A program made the translations under genes and the position numbers. A stretch of 37,054 nt of DNA from Gammaproteobacteria bacterium (lineage in GTDB: Bacteria; Pseudomonadota; Gammaproteobacteria; Pseudomonadales; Azotimanducaceae), in NCBI GenBank assembly GCA_026709225.1, contig JAPOTJ010000031.1, positions 1 through 37,054 of the forward strand, read 5' to 3'. The notes beneath the pieces were generated by a model, which was not told the origin of the DNA, did not search any database, and worked only from the letters and a program-made list of their open reading frames with translations. This document shows positions 29,627 to 37,054 of this stretch, piece after piece. The first letter of the stretch is position 1, and every line of letters begins with the position of its first letter.

Positions 29627-31384
29627 TTACTCAGAAGAGACCGAGGCAATTGAGTCGTTCATCAACGTGCGGGTGACCGGCAGTGGGTCGGCCGTCATCT
29701 GACTGGCCACGAGATCGGCCGTCAAAGGCGCCATCACACTGCCTGAGGCACCAAAAGCGAAGTTGACATGGAGGCCGGAGGCGAGTTCGCCGATGATCGG
29801 CATGCGGTCTTTGTGATACACGCGCGCGCCGCGCCATGCGTCTTTGTGGCTTATGGACAGTGTATGGCCGAGCGCTTTGAACCAGCGTGTGGTGCGAGCG
29901 ATGTTCTCGCGCTCGGCATCTTGGGGCTGAAGCGGCTCGCGCTCGAACGTGGCACCGATGAACAGCTCTTGCGACTGTCCCGGCACGGCGAATCCTTCGC
30001 CAACCATCGCGCACTTCGGCATGGGCGCTGTTCGCACCCGTTCCATCTGACCTCCGACGACCTGGGCATCAATCTCAGGCGCTAATGCAAGGAGTAGCGA
30101 AAGGCTGTCCGAGCCCGCACAAACGACCACTTTTTCGAACGTATAGCTGGCACCGGTATCCAAGGTCAGCGTCCAGTTGCCACCACTCGCGTGAAAAGAA
30201 GCGATGCTGGTCGTGTGCCGTGTGACGAGGGGATGGTTCAGCAAAGAAAAAAGCTGCCCAGGCTCGACCATATGGCACTGACCATGCCAGAGGCTCTGGT
30301 GAATGCCGGACAGACCAGACTTTTCTCGCGCCTGCGGCTCGTCGAGTCGTCGTATTGAATCGTCCGCAGGCAGCCAATGCTCTGCGTTTCGGTGCATCTT
30401 CTCGACCGCGCGTGCGTCTACCGGCGCTTCAAGCACGCCTCGTGCGGCGCCTAGACGTCGATACCAGTCATTGCTGTAGCCACGCGCAAGTGCGCGAAGC
30501 TGCATCAGCGGAAGGCTAGGGTCGCCAAGGCGGACATGGGCAAGCGCGACGGGGATAGGTTCGAACTGCGGGTCAAAGAGGTGTACGCTGACGCCGCGAA
30601 TAGCCAGCAGATGCGCTGTGAAGGTACCCGCGAAGCCTGCGCCAATAATCGCGACTTCGCGGGGCCGGATTGTCTGCGCGGCGCGGCCTGATGTGCGCCT
30701 GCCAGCCAAGCTGTGTCGCTTGTGTGGTTGCTGATCAACGCGCTCCATAGCGAAGCCGACAGATTCCAGACGCCGGCGAACGACGCCTTGGGCTGTGAAG
30801 CTCGCAATGCGAGCGTTCGGCTCGCTTTTCTCCGCGACTTTTCCGAGCAGGTGTTCGCTCCACATCGCAGGATTGCTTCTCGGGTCGAAGCCATCGAGCA
30901 GCCAAGCATGGCACTTGCTTTGAAGGTCGGTCACACCATCGAGCGCATCGCCCTGATAGAGCATGAGTCGAATCCTGCCGCCATCAAAATAGCGTACATG
31001 CCAACCCGATAACCGCTGCGGCCAAGCGTCGATCAAACCGCTAGTGAGCGTCAGATTCGACGCATGGCGTTTGAGAATGCCCGTCAAATTCGAGCGCTTC
31101 AACGGGTGCTTTTCGAAGGCGATGTAGTCAAGTCTAGCTGCCGCTGGCGCCCCTTTGAGAAACGCCTCAGACACCGCAAGAAAGTTGAGTCCTGTGCCAA
31201 AGCCGAGTTCACCAACGCGAACACTACCTTGACTGCCGCGCTTAAAGAGCTCACCAAGTCGCATCGGCTCGATGAACACGCGCTCGGTCTCCGCCACGCC
31301 GTCACGCGCAAAATAGATGTCCCCGTATCGAGCGGAACGGGGCTGGGCATCCTCGTGTTCAATGACTGCCGGCCTAAGGAGCAC
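29627..31384 (-). CDS. mnmC: Bifunctional tRNA 5-methylaminomethyl-2-thiouridine synthesis protein MnmC
   Basis: A 585-residue two-domain enzyme of the wobble U34 pathway. The N-terminal methyltransferase domain (MnmD-like) has GDIYFARDGVAETERVFIEP, the SAM-binding GELGFGTGLNFLAVSEAF, HAWLLDGFDPRSNPAMWS and ASFTAQGVVRRRLESVGF. The C-terminal FAD oxidoreductase domain starts with EVAIIGAGFAGTFTAHLLA and has RMPIIGELASGLHVNFAFGA near the end. The GTG at 31384 has GAGG at a suitable distance. The C-terminus SIASVSSE is abnormal: copy A shows that the ancestral frame continued SIASISSSRYGSG, so the last residues were cut when foreign DNA entered. It converges on serA. Confidence 0.92.
   Translation of the reverse strand: MLLRPAVIEHEDAQPRSARYGDIYFARDGVAETERVFIEPMRLGELFKRGSQGSVRVGELGFGTGLNFLAVSEAFLKGAPAAARLDYIAFEKHPLKRSNLTGILKRHASNLTLTSGLIDAWPQRLSGWHVRYFDGGRIRLMLYQGDALDGVTDLQSKCHAWLLDGFDPRSNPAMWSEHLLGKVAEKSEPNARIASFTAQGVVRRRLESVGFAMERVDQQPHKRHSLAGRRTSGRAAQTIRPREVAIIGAGFAGTFTAHLLAIRGVSVHLFDPQFEPIPVALAHVRLGDPSLPLMQLRALARGYSNDWYRRLGAARGVLEAPVDARAVEKMHRNAEHWLPADDSIRRLDEPQAREKSGLSGIHQSLWHGQCHMVEPGQLFSLLNHPLVTRHTTSIASFHASGGNWTLTLDTGASYTFEKVVVCAGSDSLSLLLALAPEIDAQVVGGQMERVRTAPMPKCAMVGEGFAVPGQSQELFIGATFEREPLQPQDAERENIARTTRWFKALGHTLSISHKDAWRGARVYHKDRMPIIGELASGLHVNFAFGASGSVMAPLTADLVASQMTADPLPVTRTLMNDSIASVSSE
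29634..29771. repeat. serA 3' end / mnmC junction, copy C
   Basis: The right-hand partner of copy A. It encodes the last 22 codons of a serA gene on the plus strand (ten differences, seven synonymous) and, on the minus strand, the functional end of mnmC. In the antisense stretch APLTADLVASQMTA the differences from copy A are all synonymous. Confidence 0.85.
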
Positions 31385-31477
31385 GCGAAGACCTCGTGAA
31401 GCGCATCATTGGGAACACTCAAAAACTGCAAGCATCAGGTATGATGCCAAATCGCTTCATGCATATTCAGGCAATCA

Positions 31478-32698
31478 GTGATCGACATCATGCCTTGGAT
31501 TGAGCCCGCCTTCTTCGGGCTTTTGACGCCTTCCCTGCTGACAATGGTGCTCGTCGTGTTCGTGACGACGCAGCTCACGCTCATGTGCGTGACGGTCTAT
31601 CTGCATCGTCATTCCGCCCACCGCTCCTTGGAGTTGCATCCCGCCCTCAAGCACATGATGCGCTTTTGGCTGTGGCTGACGACCGGCATGAACACCAAAG
31701 CGTGGACGGCGATTCACCGCAAACACCATGCCTTTGCGGAGACCGAAGAGGATCCGCACAGCCCCGTCGTCCATGGTCTCCAAAAGGTGCTGTGGCAGGG
31801 CGCTGAGCTCTACCGAGCGAGCGCCACGGACGAAGTGCTGAACAAGTTTGGCGCGGGCACGCCTGACGATTGGATTGAGCGCAATGTCTACACGCCGTAC
31901 TCGGTTGTCGGCATTCTTTCCCTGCTCGGCTTGGAAGTCTTGCTGTTCGGCATCCCCGGCATCGCTGTATGGGCCGTACAGATGGCGTGGATTCCCTTCT
32001 TTGCGGCGGGCGTTGTCAACGGGATCGGCCATTGGTTCGGCTACCGTAACTTTGAAGTCAAGGACAAGTCGAACAACTTGGTACCGCTCGGCATCTTCAT
32101 TTGTGGCGAAGAACTGCACAACAACCATCACACCTACCCCAATTCAGCCAAGCTGTCGGTCAAGCCTTGGGAGTTTGATCTTGGCTGGGCTTGGATTCGA
32201 TTGTTTCAGGCGTTTGGCCTAGCGCGGCCTTTGAGCACCGGCCCGGTCGTCGATCGGGTGCCCGGCAAAGAAGGCATTGACCGTGAGACTGTCCTTGCGG
32301 CGATGAATGACCGCTTTCGCGTGATGTCCGAATTTGGACGGCGTGTCATACTCCCTGCGGTGCGTGAAGAATCACGCAAAGCGGATAGGTTCACGCGCAA
32401 GCAACTCAAGCGAGCCTATAAGCTGCTGACACGGGTGGAGCCGCCCGGTGTCAACATTGAGACACAAGAGGCGCACAAGGCGCAGCTGCTTCGCAATGTG
32501 CCGGCACTCGACAAGCTGAGCGGCTATAGCGATGAGCTCAGGCGTCTCCTGGCCTCCGGCAAAGGCAGTCTCGAAGATGTGCGGATGCGCCTCGCTGATT
32601 GGGTCAAGCGCGCGGAAGGCAGCGGGGTGAAAACGCTGCAGGAATTCGCCAAGGAGATACGACAGCTTGCGCTGCCAAAGGCCGCGCCGCCCATGTAG
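31478..32698 (+). CDS. Acyl-CoA/acyl-lipid desaturase (delta-9 type)
   Basis: This 406-residue membrane di-iron desaturase has the three histidine boxes HRHSAH (43-48), HRKHH (80-84) and HNNHH (214-218). Hydrophobic segments lie around TPSLLTMVLVVFVTTQLTLM and YSVVGILSLLGLEVLLFGI. GHWFGYRNFEVKDKSNNL upstream of box 3 is typical of bacterial fatty-acid delta-9 desaturases. About 130 residues after the catalytic core are charged and helical (RKQLKRAYKLL, EDVRMRLADWVKRAEG), as in Pseudomonas-type DesA homologues. It makes unsaturated membrane lipids in an oxygen-dependent reaction. Start: GTG 31478, or ATG 31490. It is divergent from mnmC. Confidence 0.88.
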   Translation: MIDIMPWIEPAFFGLLTPSLLTMVLVVFVTTQLTLMCVTVYLHRHSAHRSLELHPALKHMMRFWLWLTTGMNTKAWTAIHRKHHAFAETEEDPHSPVVHGLQKVLWQGAELYRASATDEVLNKFGAGTPDDWIERNVYTPYSVVGILSLLGLEVLLFGIPGIAVWAVQMAWIPFFAAGVVNGIGHWFGYRNFEVKDKSNNLVPLGIFICGEELHNNHHTYPNSAKLSVKPWEFDLGWAWIRLFQAFGLARPLSTGPVVDRVPGKEGIDRETVLAAMNDRFRVMSEFGRRVILPAVREESRKADRFTRKQLKRAYKLLTRVEPPGVNIETQEAHKAQLLRNVPALDKLSGYSDELRRLLASGKGSLEDVRMRLADWVKRAEGSGVKTLQEFAKEIRQLALPKAAPPM

Positions 32699-32722
32699 GC
32701 GGCTTGATTGTCGGCAACATTC

Positions 32723-33490
32723 ATGCAGGGAAGACTTGAAGGGAAGGTCGCCGTCATCACGGGTGGCGCCGGCGGCATCGGCAAGGCGGCTGGCAAGCTC
32801 TTTGCAGCTGAAGGCGCGGATGTGCTTCTCGTTGACCTCGAGCAAGCTGCGCTCGACGCTGCCTGCGATGAGATCGGCAGCAATCGAGTCAGTTCATATG
32901 TCGCCGATGTCACGCGCCTTGCTGACAACCACGCCATGATCGAGCGAGCCGTCGAGCGCTACGGCGGGGTGGACATCTTCTTGGCGAACGCTGGCATTGA
33001 AGGCGATGTCAAGAGCATCATCGACTACGAAGAGAGACGTTTTGACGAGGTCATGGCAGTCAATGTCAAAGGCTCGTTTCTCGGATTGAAAGCCGCGATT
33101 CCGGCGATCGAGAAGCGCGGCGGTGGCAGCATCGTCATGACCTCTAGCATTGCAGGACTGCAGGGCAACATCAATTTCTCCGCGTATACCGCGAGCAAGC
33201 ACGCCGTCATCGGCCTCATGCGCTCGGCTGCGCTTGAGTGCGCGGGAAAGAAGATCAGGGTCAATACAGTCAATCCATCGCCGGTCGAGACGCGCATGAT
33301 GCGTAGCCTTGAAGAAGGGTTAGCGCCAGGGGCGGGGGCAGCAGCCAAACAGATGGTGCTTGGTACGATTCCACTCGGTCGCTATGCCGAGCCGGAAGAA
33401 ATTGCCGGGATCATGCTGTTCTTGGCGAGTGACGAGAGCGCGTTTGTAACGGGCTCGGTCTACGAAGTCGATGGCGGTATGCGCACTTGA
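32723..33490 (+). CDS. SDR-family oxidoreductase
   Basis: A 255-residue classical short-chain dehydrogenase. It contains the cofactor motif VAVITGGAGGIGKAAG, the acidic DLEQAA loop after strand 2 (suggesting NAD preference), ANAG at strand 4, a catalytic Ser in MTSSIAG and Y155-x-x-x-K159 in SAYTASKHA. NPSPVETRMM and VTGSVYEVDGGMRT close the fold. The substrate is unknown. ATG 32723 gives the normal N-terminus (MQGRLEGKVAVIT); a TTG at 32708 is less likely. It follows the desaturase by 24 bases, so co-transcription is likely. Confidence 0.9.
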   Translation: MQGRLEGKVAVITGGAGGIGKAAGKLFAAEGADVLLVDLEQAALDAACDEIGSNRVSSYVADVTRLADNHAMIERAVERYGGVDIFLANAGIEGDVKSIIDYEERRFDEVMAVNVKGSFLGLKAAIPAIEKRGGGSIVMTSSIAGLQGNINFSAYTASKHAVIGLMRSAALECAGKKIRVNTVNPSPVETRMMRSLEEGLAPGAGAAAKQMVLGTIPLGRYAEPEEIAGIMLFLASDESAFVTGSVYEVDGGMRT

Positions 33491-33502
33491 GTAGCGCCTG
33501 CC

Positions 33503-33520
33503 TGTAGACACTTCTCTACA
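33503..33520 (+). terminator. Weak hairpin after the SDR gene
   Basis: TGTAGA and TCTACA (6-bp stem, 6-base loop) are followed by TTCTTTC. It overlaps the stop codon of the convergent argS gene. The stem is short, so termination is doubtful. Confidence 0.3.
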
Positions 33521-35207
33521 TTCTTTCTAGTGTTTCAATACCGAGCAGTTCAAGTCCTCGCTTGAGCGTCTCTGCGGTGCGCTCGCACAGGCGCAATCGA
33601 AGCGCTTGCGTGGTGCCTTCGCTCTTTAGTACAGGTGAGGACTCGTAGAACTTCATCAAGAGCGCTGAGAGTTGCCAAAGATAGGTGCATAGCCTGTGAG
33701 GTTCGGCGGAAATTGCGACGCTGCCGAGTGTTTCCGGGAATCGAGCAAGGTGCAGCGCGAGATCGCGCTCAGTGGTGCCGAGCGCTGTGTGCGCGAAATC
33801 GGCGCGAGCGCGTGGCGCTTTGTCAAGAATGCGCTTCGTTCTGGTATAGGCATAGAGTAGATACGGGGCCGTATTGCCCTCAAACGACAGCATCCGGTCC
33901 CAGTCGAAGACGTAGTCGCTGGTGCGATGCTTTGAAAGGTCGGCGTACTTGATCGCGCCGATAGCGATGACCCGTGCGATCTTCCGGCGCTCATCCAAGT
34001 CCATGTCGGGGTTCTTTTCGCTCACCACGTCAAGCGCGCGGTTTTCGGCTTCGTCGAGGAGGCTCGCGAGCTTCACGGTTTTGCCGTCGCGAGTGCGGTA
34101 GGGACTCCCGTCAGCGCCGAGCATAAGGCCGAAAGGATGATGTTCGAGCGAAGCGTGTCCTGCCAGCCCCGCGCGCTTTCCGACCTCGAACAAGAGATCG
34201 AAGTGAAGGCTCTGGCGTGCGTCCACAAAGTAGAGCACGCGGTTCGCACCAATCGATTGACAGCGGTGATTGAGCGCCGCGAGGTCGGTGGTTGCATAGA
34301 GGTAGCCACCGTCGGACTTCTCGACAATCAGCGGCAAGGGTTCGCCTTCCCTCGACTTCAGTCGCTCGGAGAACACGCAGCGTGCGCCGTCGGACGCTTC
34401 GAGAAGTCCCGTGTCTGCAAGTGTCTGAATGATGTGCGGCAACTCGGCGGCGTATCCGCTTTCGGGCGCGAGGTGTTCGCTGGTCAATGTCACGCCGAGG
34501 CGCTCATAAATCGCTTGGCAGTGCGACAAGGATATGTCAATGAACTTCCGCCAAGCGGTTTCGGCGGTGGCTTCGCCCGATTGCAGGTCAACGACGCGGG
34601 CGCGCGCGGCTTCCGCGAATGTCTTGTCCTCATCGTAGCGCTTGGAAGCCTCGCTGTAGAAGGTCTCGAGGTCTTCAAGGCTGCTGGTATCCGTGCCATT
34701 GGCTTCAAATTCAACCAAGAGCTTGCCGAACTGCGTGCCCCAGTCGCCGACATGATTTTGGCGGATGACCGTGTGGCCAAGATATTCGAGCAGCCGTGCC
34801 ATCGCATCGCCGATGATGGTGCTACGCAAGTGGCCGACATGCATTTCCTTGGCGAGGTTCGGCGACGAATAATCGACGACGATCGTTTGCTTACCTAAGT
34901 TCGGTGACTGAAGCGGCGCACGCATCTGGTCAATCAGCAGCGAATCTCGCAGCTTCAAGTTGATGAATCCAGGCCCTGCGACGTCAGCGTGTTCGACAAG
35001 ATCATCAAGTTCCGCAAGGTCGAGCGCGGCTTGGCCAAGTTCGCGCGGATTGCGGCGCGCACTTCGTGCGGCGGCGAGCGCACCGTTCGCCTGATAATCG
35101 CCATGCTCTGGGTTCTTCGCTTGCGCGACCATCGCGGGCACCTGTTGTCCGCAGACTTCGCTCAAAGCTTCGCTCAGCGCGGCGTCAAGCGTCTGGCGAA
35201 GATTCAT
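33516..35207 (-). CDS. argS: Arginyl-tRNA synthetase
   Basis: A 563-residue class I synthetase. The N-terminal additional domain (MNLRQTLDAALSEAL, then NPEHGDYQANGALAAA and GPGFINLKL) precedes the catalytic core. That core has the HIGH-type motif in SPNLAKEMHVGHLRSTIIGD and NHVGDWGTQFGKLL; the KMSKS position is represented by RTRDGKTVKLASLL. The C-terminal DALR anticodon-binding domain ends LKRGLELLGIETLERM. The frame is open to 35240, but the family N-terminus starts at MNLRQT, so I set the start at 35207. It overlaps the end of a small membrane-protein gene by 23 bases and closes a minus-strand operon. Confidence 0.94.
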   Translation of the reverse strand: MNLRQTLDAALSEALSEVCGQQVPAMVAQAKNPEHGDYQANGALAAARSARRNPRELGQAALDLAELDDLVEHADVAGPGFINLKLRDSLLIDQMRAPLQSPNLGKQTIVVDYSSPNLAKEMHVGHLRSTIIGDAMARLLEYLGHTVIRQNHVGDWGTQFGKLLVEFEANGTDTSSLEDLETFYSEASKRYDEDKTFAEAARARVVDLQSGEATAETAWRKFIDISLSHCQAIYERLGVTLTSEHLAPESGYAAELPHIIQTLADTGLLEASDGARCVFSERLKSREGEPLPLIVEKSDGGYLYATTDLAALNHRCQSIGANRVLYFVDARQSLHFDLLFEVGKRAGLAGHASLEHHPFGLMLGADGSPYRTRDGKTVKLASLLDEAENRALDVVSEKNPDMDLDERRKIARVIAIGAIKYADLSKHRTSDYVFDWDRMLSFEGNTAPYLLYAYTRTKRILDKAPRARADFAHTALGTTERDLALHLARFPETLGSVAISAEPHRLCTYLWQLSALLMKFYESSPVLKSEGTTQALRLRLCERTAETLKRGLELLGIETLERM

Positions 35208-35388
35208 CGTTCGGAGTGCGGCTGCCGCGCGCAAAGCCAAGCAAATAGGTGACGAAAAGGACGATGCAAGCTGTCACAAAGAGCGAGAAAGCGTCACCCC
35301 CAAACACGCGCACATCGAGCTCGGTCACGAGATACGCGAAGATCAGCGACGTGCCGAGCGCAATAAGTAGCGTGTAGATGCGTTGCAC
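35185..35388 (-). CDS. Small membrane protein between ppi and argS
   Basis: A 67-residue protein with two hydrophobic helices (TLLIALGTSLIFAYLV and AFSLFVTACIVLFVTYLLGF) and a polar tail GSRTPNDESSPDA. The family was not recognised. The GTG start at 35388 shares a base with the TAG stop of the upstream isomerase gene, and the 3' end overlaps the argS start by 23 bases. This coupling and the sensible membrane topology support a real gene rather than a chance ORF. Confidence 0.55.
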   Translation of the reverse strand: MQRIYTLLIALGTSLIFAYLVTELDVRVFGGDAFSLFVTACIVLFVTYLLGFARGSRTPNDESSPDA

Positions 35389-35942
35389 TATTCGATGCGC
35401 TTCGCGCCGAGGATTTGGACTGCGCCCTCGGCCCCGCCTGATTCCAATTCGGCGATCCGGTCGATCGTCACCATGCCTTCAACGACGCGGCCAAACACCG
35501 TGTAACCCGGCTTCGTAACGCTGTGGTTGAGGAAATCGTTATCGACCAAATTCACGTAGAACTGGCTCGTTGCTGAGTCAGGGTCGGAGGTGCGCGCCAT
35601 GGCGATGGTGCCGCGATCATTGTCGAGGCCGTTATCGCCTTCGTACTTGATCGGCGCGTTGGCCGCGCGCTCCATGCCATCGGGCGTATGACCGCCGCCC
35701 TGCACGACAAATCCTGGGACGACGCGATGAAACACGAGGCCATCGTAGAAATTGGCATCGACGTAGGCAAGAAAGTTGCTGGCGGTCACAGGCGCTGCGC
35801 CCGCGTCGACCTCGACGGCAAAGCTGCCAGCGCTGGTTTCGAACTCGACGGTTTGCGCAGCGCCATGTGTCGCGGCGAGGCCGACCGCGCCCGCAAGGGC
35901 GACAGAGAGTTTGCTGTGGCGAGATGTTGTCACTTGTTGCAC
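35388..35942 (-). CDS. Periplasmic cyclophilin-type peptidyl-prolyl isomerase
   Basis: This 184-residue cyclophilin has a signal sequence (LSVALAGAVGLAATHGAAQ, cleavage near AQ-T). The domain has ASNFLAYVDANFYDGLVFHRVVPGFVVQGGGH, then RGTIAMARTSDPDSATSQFYVNL and YTVFGRVVEGM, the bacterial PpiA-like pattern with the catalytic Arg in FHRV. It helps fold periplasmic or outer-membrane proteins. The start ATG at 35942 overlaps the end of pdxJ by 13 bases. It is the second gene after yciB-pdxJ in the same operon. Confidence 0.9.
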   Translation of the reverse strand: MQQVTTSRHSKLSVALAGAVGLAATHGAAQTVEFETSAGSFAVEVDAGAAPVTASNFLAYVDANFYDGLVFHRVVPGFVVQGGGHTPDGMERAANAPIKYEGDNGLDNDRGTIAMARTSDPDSATSQFYVNLVDNDFLNHSVTKPGYTVFGRVVEGMVTIDRIAELESGGAEGAVQILGAKRIE

Positions 35943-36712
35943 CGTGAACTATTGAGAATTTGCAAATATCGTCTCACAGTTTCGGGCAGGCCGTATTGAA
36001 GCGCTTCGGCAGTCAGGGCATGACCAATGGAGACTTCGAGCGGCGGGAAGGCGTTGACGAGGCGTGTCAGATTTTCAAGGCTCAGATCGTGGCCGGCATT
36101 GATTCCGAGTCCCGCGGTTTCAGCGGCCTTTGAGATGCGGACGTAGGCTTCCAAGGCACTCTTCAGAGCCTGCGTGCCTTCTTGATGCGCCGCTGCGAAG
36201 GGCCCTGTGTAGACTTCGATTCGATCCGCGCCTACCGCCGATGCGGCCGCGATATCTTGGTGCGCATCAACGTCCATGAATAAGCTCACGCGAACGCCCC
36301 AGTCTTTGAGGCGCCCGACGTGTTCACGAATCTCACCCGCTTGACGCGGCAGATCCCAGCCGTGGTCGGAAGTGAGTTGCTCGTCGCTGTCCGGCACGAG
36401 CGTTGCTTGCGTTGGCTTCGCGTGTTCGATGATCTCCATGAAGCCCGGATAGCCGTCTGCGTTGCGATGAGCCTTCGGATTGCCTTCAATGTTGAACTCC
36501 CGATCGGGGTAGTCCTTGGCGATCAGTTCCGCGAGTCGAGACACATCATCGGGTCGAACGTGCCGCATATCCGGTCTCGGATGCACGGTGATGCCAGCCG
36601 CGCCCGCATCGAGCACGAGTCGCGCGGCATGCTCGATATCCGGCGTGTCGCCATCGCGCGCGTTTCGCAGCAGGGCGACTTTATTCAGGTTGACGCTGAG
36701 GTTGGTGGTCAA
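35930..36712 (-). CDS. pdxJ: Pyridoxine 5'-phosphate synthase PdxJ
   Basis: A 260-residue TIM-barrel enzyme of the DXP-dependent vitamin B6 pathway. It contains NLSVNLNKVALLRNARDGDTPD as its opening, then GAAGITVHPRPDMRHV, FNIEGNP, ATLVPDSDEQLTSDHGWDL, VSLFMDVDA, IEVYTGPFA, LGINAGHDL and VSIGHALTAEALQYGL. All the expected substrate-binding segments are present. The start is taken as a TTG at 36712 (TTGACC), which overlaps the TGA of yciB; the longer open frame lies in yciB sequence. A TTG start and tight overlap suggest translation depends on ribosomes finishing yciB. Confidence 0.93.
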   Translation of the reverse strand: MTTNLSVNLNKVALLRNARDGDTPDIEHAARLVLDAGAAGITVHPRPDMRHVRPDDVSRLAELIAKDYPDREFNIEGNPKAHRNADGYPGFMEIIEHAKPTQATLVPDSDEQLTSDHGWDLPRQAGEIREHVGRLKDWGVRVSLFMDVDAHQDIAAASAVGADRIEVYTGPFAAAHQEGTQALKSALEAYVRISKAAETAGLGINAGHDLSLENLTRLVNAFPPLEVSIGHALTAEALQYGLPETVRRYLQILNSSRCNK

Positions 36713-37053
36713 GACCCGCTCGCGGCCTGTTCTTCCTTGATTGCGCCGCGCCGATAGAGCCAAAAGACCGAAATAATCACGAGCAGCGGCACCACGCCGA
36801 ATCCGCTGGCGAGCTTCCACGCCACCCAAATCGATTCCGCGAAGCTCATCGCGATATAAATATTGACAGCGCCAAGGGCAAAGAAAATTGCGGCCCACCA
36901 GAGGTTCAGAGTGCGCCAGACATCTGCTGAGAGTTGAACGTGATTGCCAAGAAGCTTTTCCATGAGGTTCTCGCGACCAATGATTTGGCTCAACGCGAGC
37001 GCGCCGCCCATGACCCACCAGACGAGCGTGGGCTTGAATAGGATGAAGGCGTT
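36709..37053 (-). CDS. yciB: Septation/inner-membrane protein YciB (IspZ), C-terminal part
   Basis: The frame is open to the right edge, so the N-terminus is missing. The visible 114 residues start NAFILFKPTLVWWVM and continue with RENLMEKLLGNHVQLSADVWRTLN as two adjoining motifs, NLWWAAIFFALGAVNIYIAM and WVAWKLASGFGVVPLLVI. These are the last transmembrane helices of the YciB/IspZ family (intracellular septation protein A). It ends in a charged tail, KEEQAASGS, and overlaps pdxJ by 4 bases. Confidence 0.92.
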   Translation of the reverse strand, partial: NAFILFKPTLVWWVMGGALALSQIIGRENLMEKLLGNHVQLSADVWRTLNLWWAAIFFALGAVNIYIAMSFAESIWVAWKLASGFGVVPLLVIISVFWLYRRGAIKEEQAASGS

Positions 37054-37054
37054 G

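Noticed and set aside
31475-32131. 218-codon minus-strand ORF opposite the desaturase
   Set aside because: Histidine-rich antisense product created by the desaturase sequence; the plus strand has all three His boxes.

Overview
The window looks like chromosomal DNA of a GC-rich gammaproteobacterium. The best lineage evidence is the zapA - 6S RNA - 5-formyltetrahydrofolate cyclo-ligase arrangement (about 10.4-11.8 kb), the two-domain MnmC, a TIGR02449 cell-division-type coiled coil, and a pdxJ/yciB/argS housekeeping block. A TonB-dependent receptor paired with a multi-module GH16 lipoprotein suggests a marine or host-associated polysaccharide user; that part is inference. No species can be named from the sequence alone.

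Layout. (1) 1-1.98 kb is an accessory edge: the end of a DUF1524/HNH-type (GmrSD-like) protein, a HigBA-type toxin-antitoxin pair with its promoter, and a frameshifted ISAzo13-type transposase. (2) 1.98-8.6 kb is a coenzyme F420 cassette: an F420-dependent LLM-class oxidoreductase, divergent from F420:NADP reductase followed by cofE, cofD, cofC and the two-domain radical-SAM FO synthase fbiC. Every biosynthetic step from tyrosine and diaminouracil to F420-n is covered, with one enzyme that reduces F420 and one that probably uses it. (3) 8.6-9.9 kb is an MFS transporter preceded by a strong intrinsic terminator. (4) 10.4-11.8 kb is the core zapA/6S RNA/fau locus. (5) 12.0-18.6 kb is a tightly overlapping operon of glycolate oxidase glcDEF, a DUF255 thioredoxin-fold protein and an M48 lipoprotein protease. 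(6) 18.6-19.0 kb holds two copies of a palindrome-rich intergenic repeat. (7) 19.0-24.9 kb is a beta-glucan (laminarin-type) uptake and degradation pair. (8) 25.1-26.3 kb is serA. (9) 26.3-29.6 kb is a mobile patchwork: a solo IS end, an unrecognised membrane protein, an intact IS1182-family element and an IS-truncated DUF1640 gene. It is bracketed by diverged copies of the serA 3' end. (10) 29.6-37.05 kb is housekeeping: mnmC, an acyl desaturase, an SDR, and a minus-strand run yciB-pdxJ-peptidylprolyl isomerase-small membrane protein-argS.

The most unusual structure is the serA/mnmC junction. These two genes converge, and their 3' ends appear once to have overlapped antisense. The junction now exists as two copies about 84% identical (plus a third fragment) on either side of about 3.3 kb of foreign DNA. 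The mismatches in the serA part are mostly synonymous, so the two sides seem to come from different lineages rather than from a recent duplication. Other points: cofC and fbiC lie in one frame separated by a single stop, with no standard fbiC start near the conserved N-terminus; the TonB-dependent receptor carries a perfect EF-hand-type loop; and the toxin gene's likely CTG start sits inside a perfect inverted repeat.
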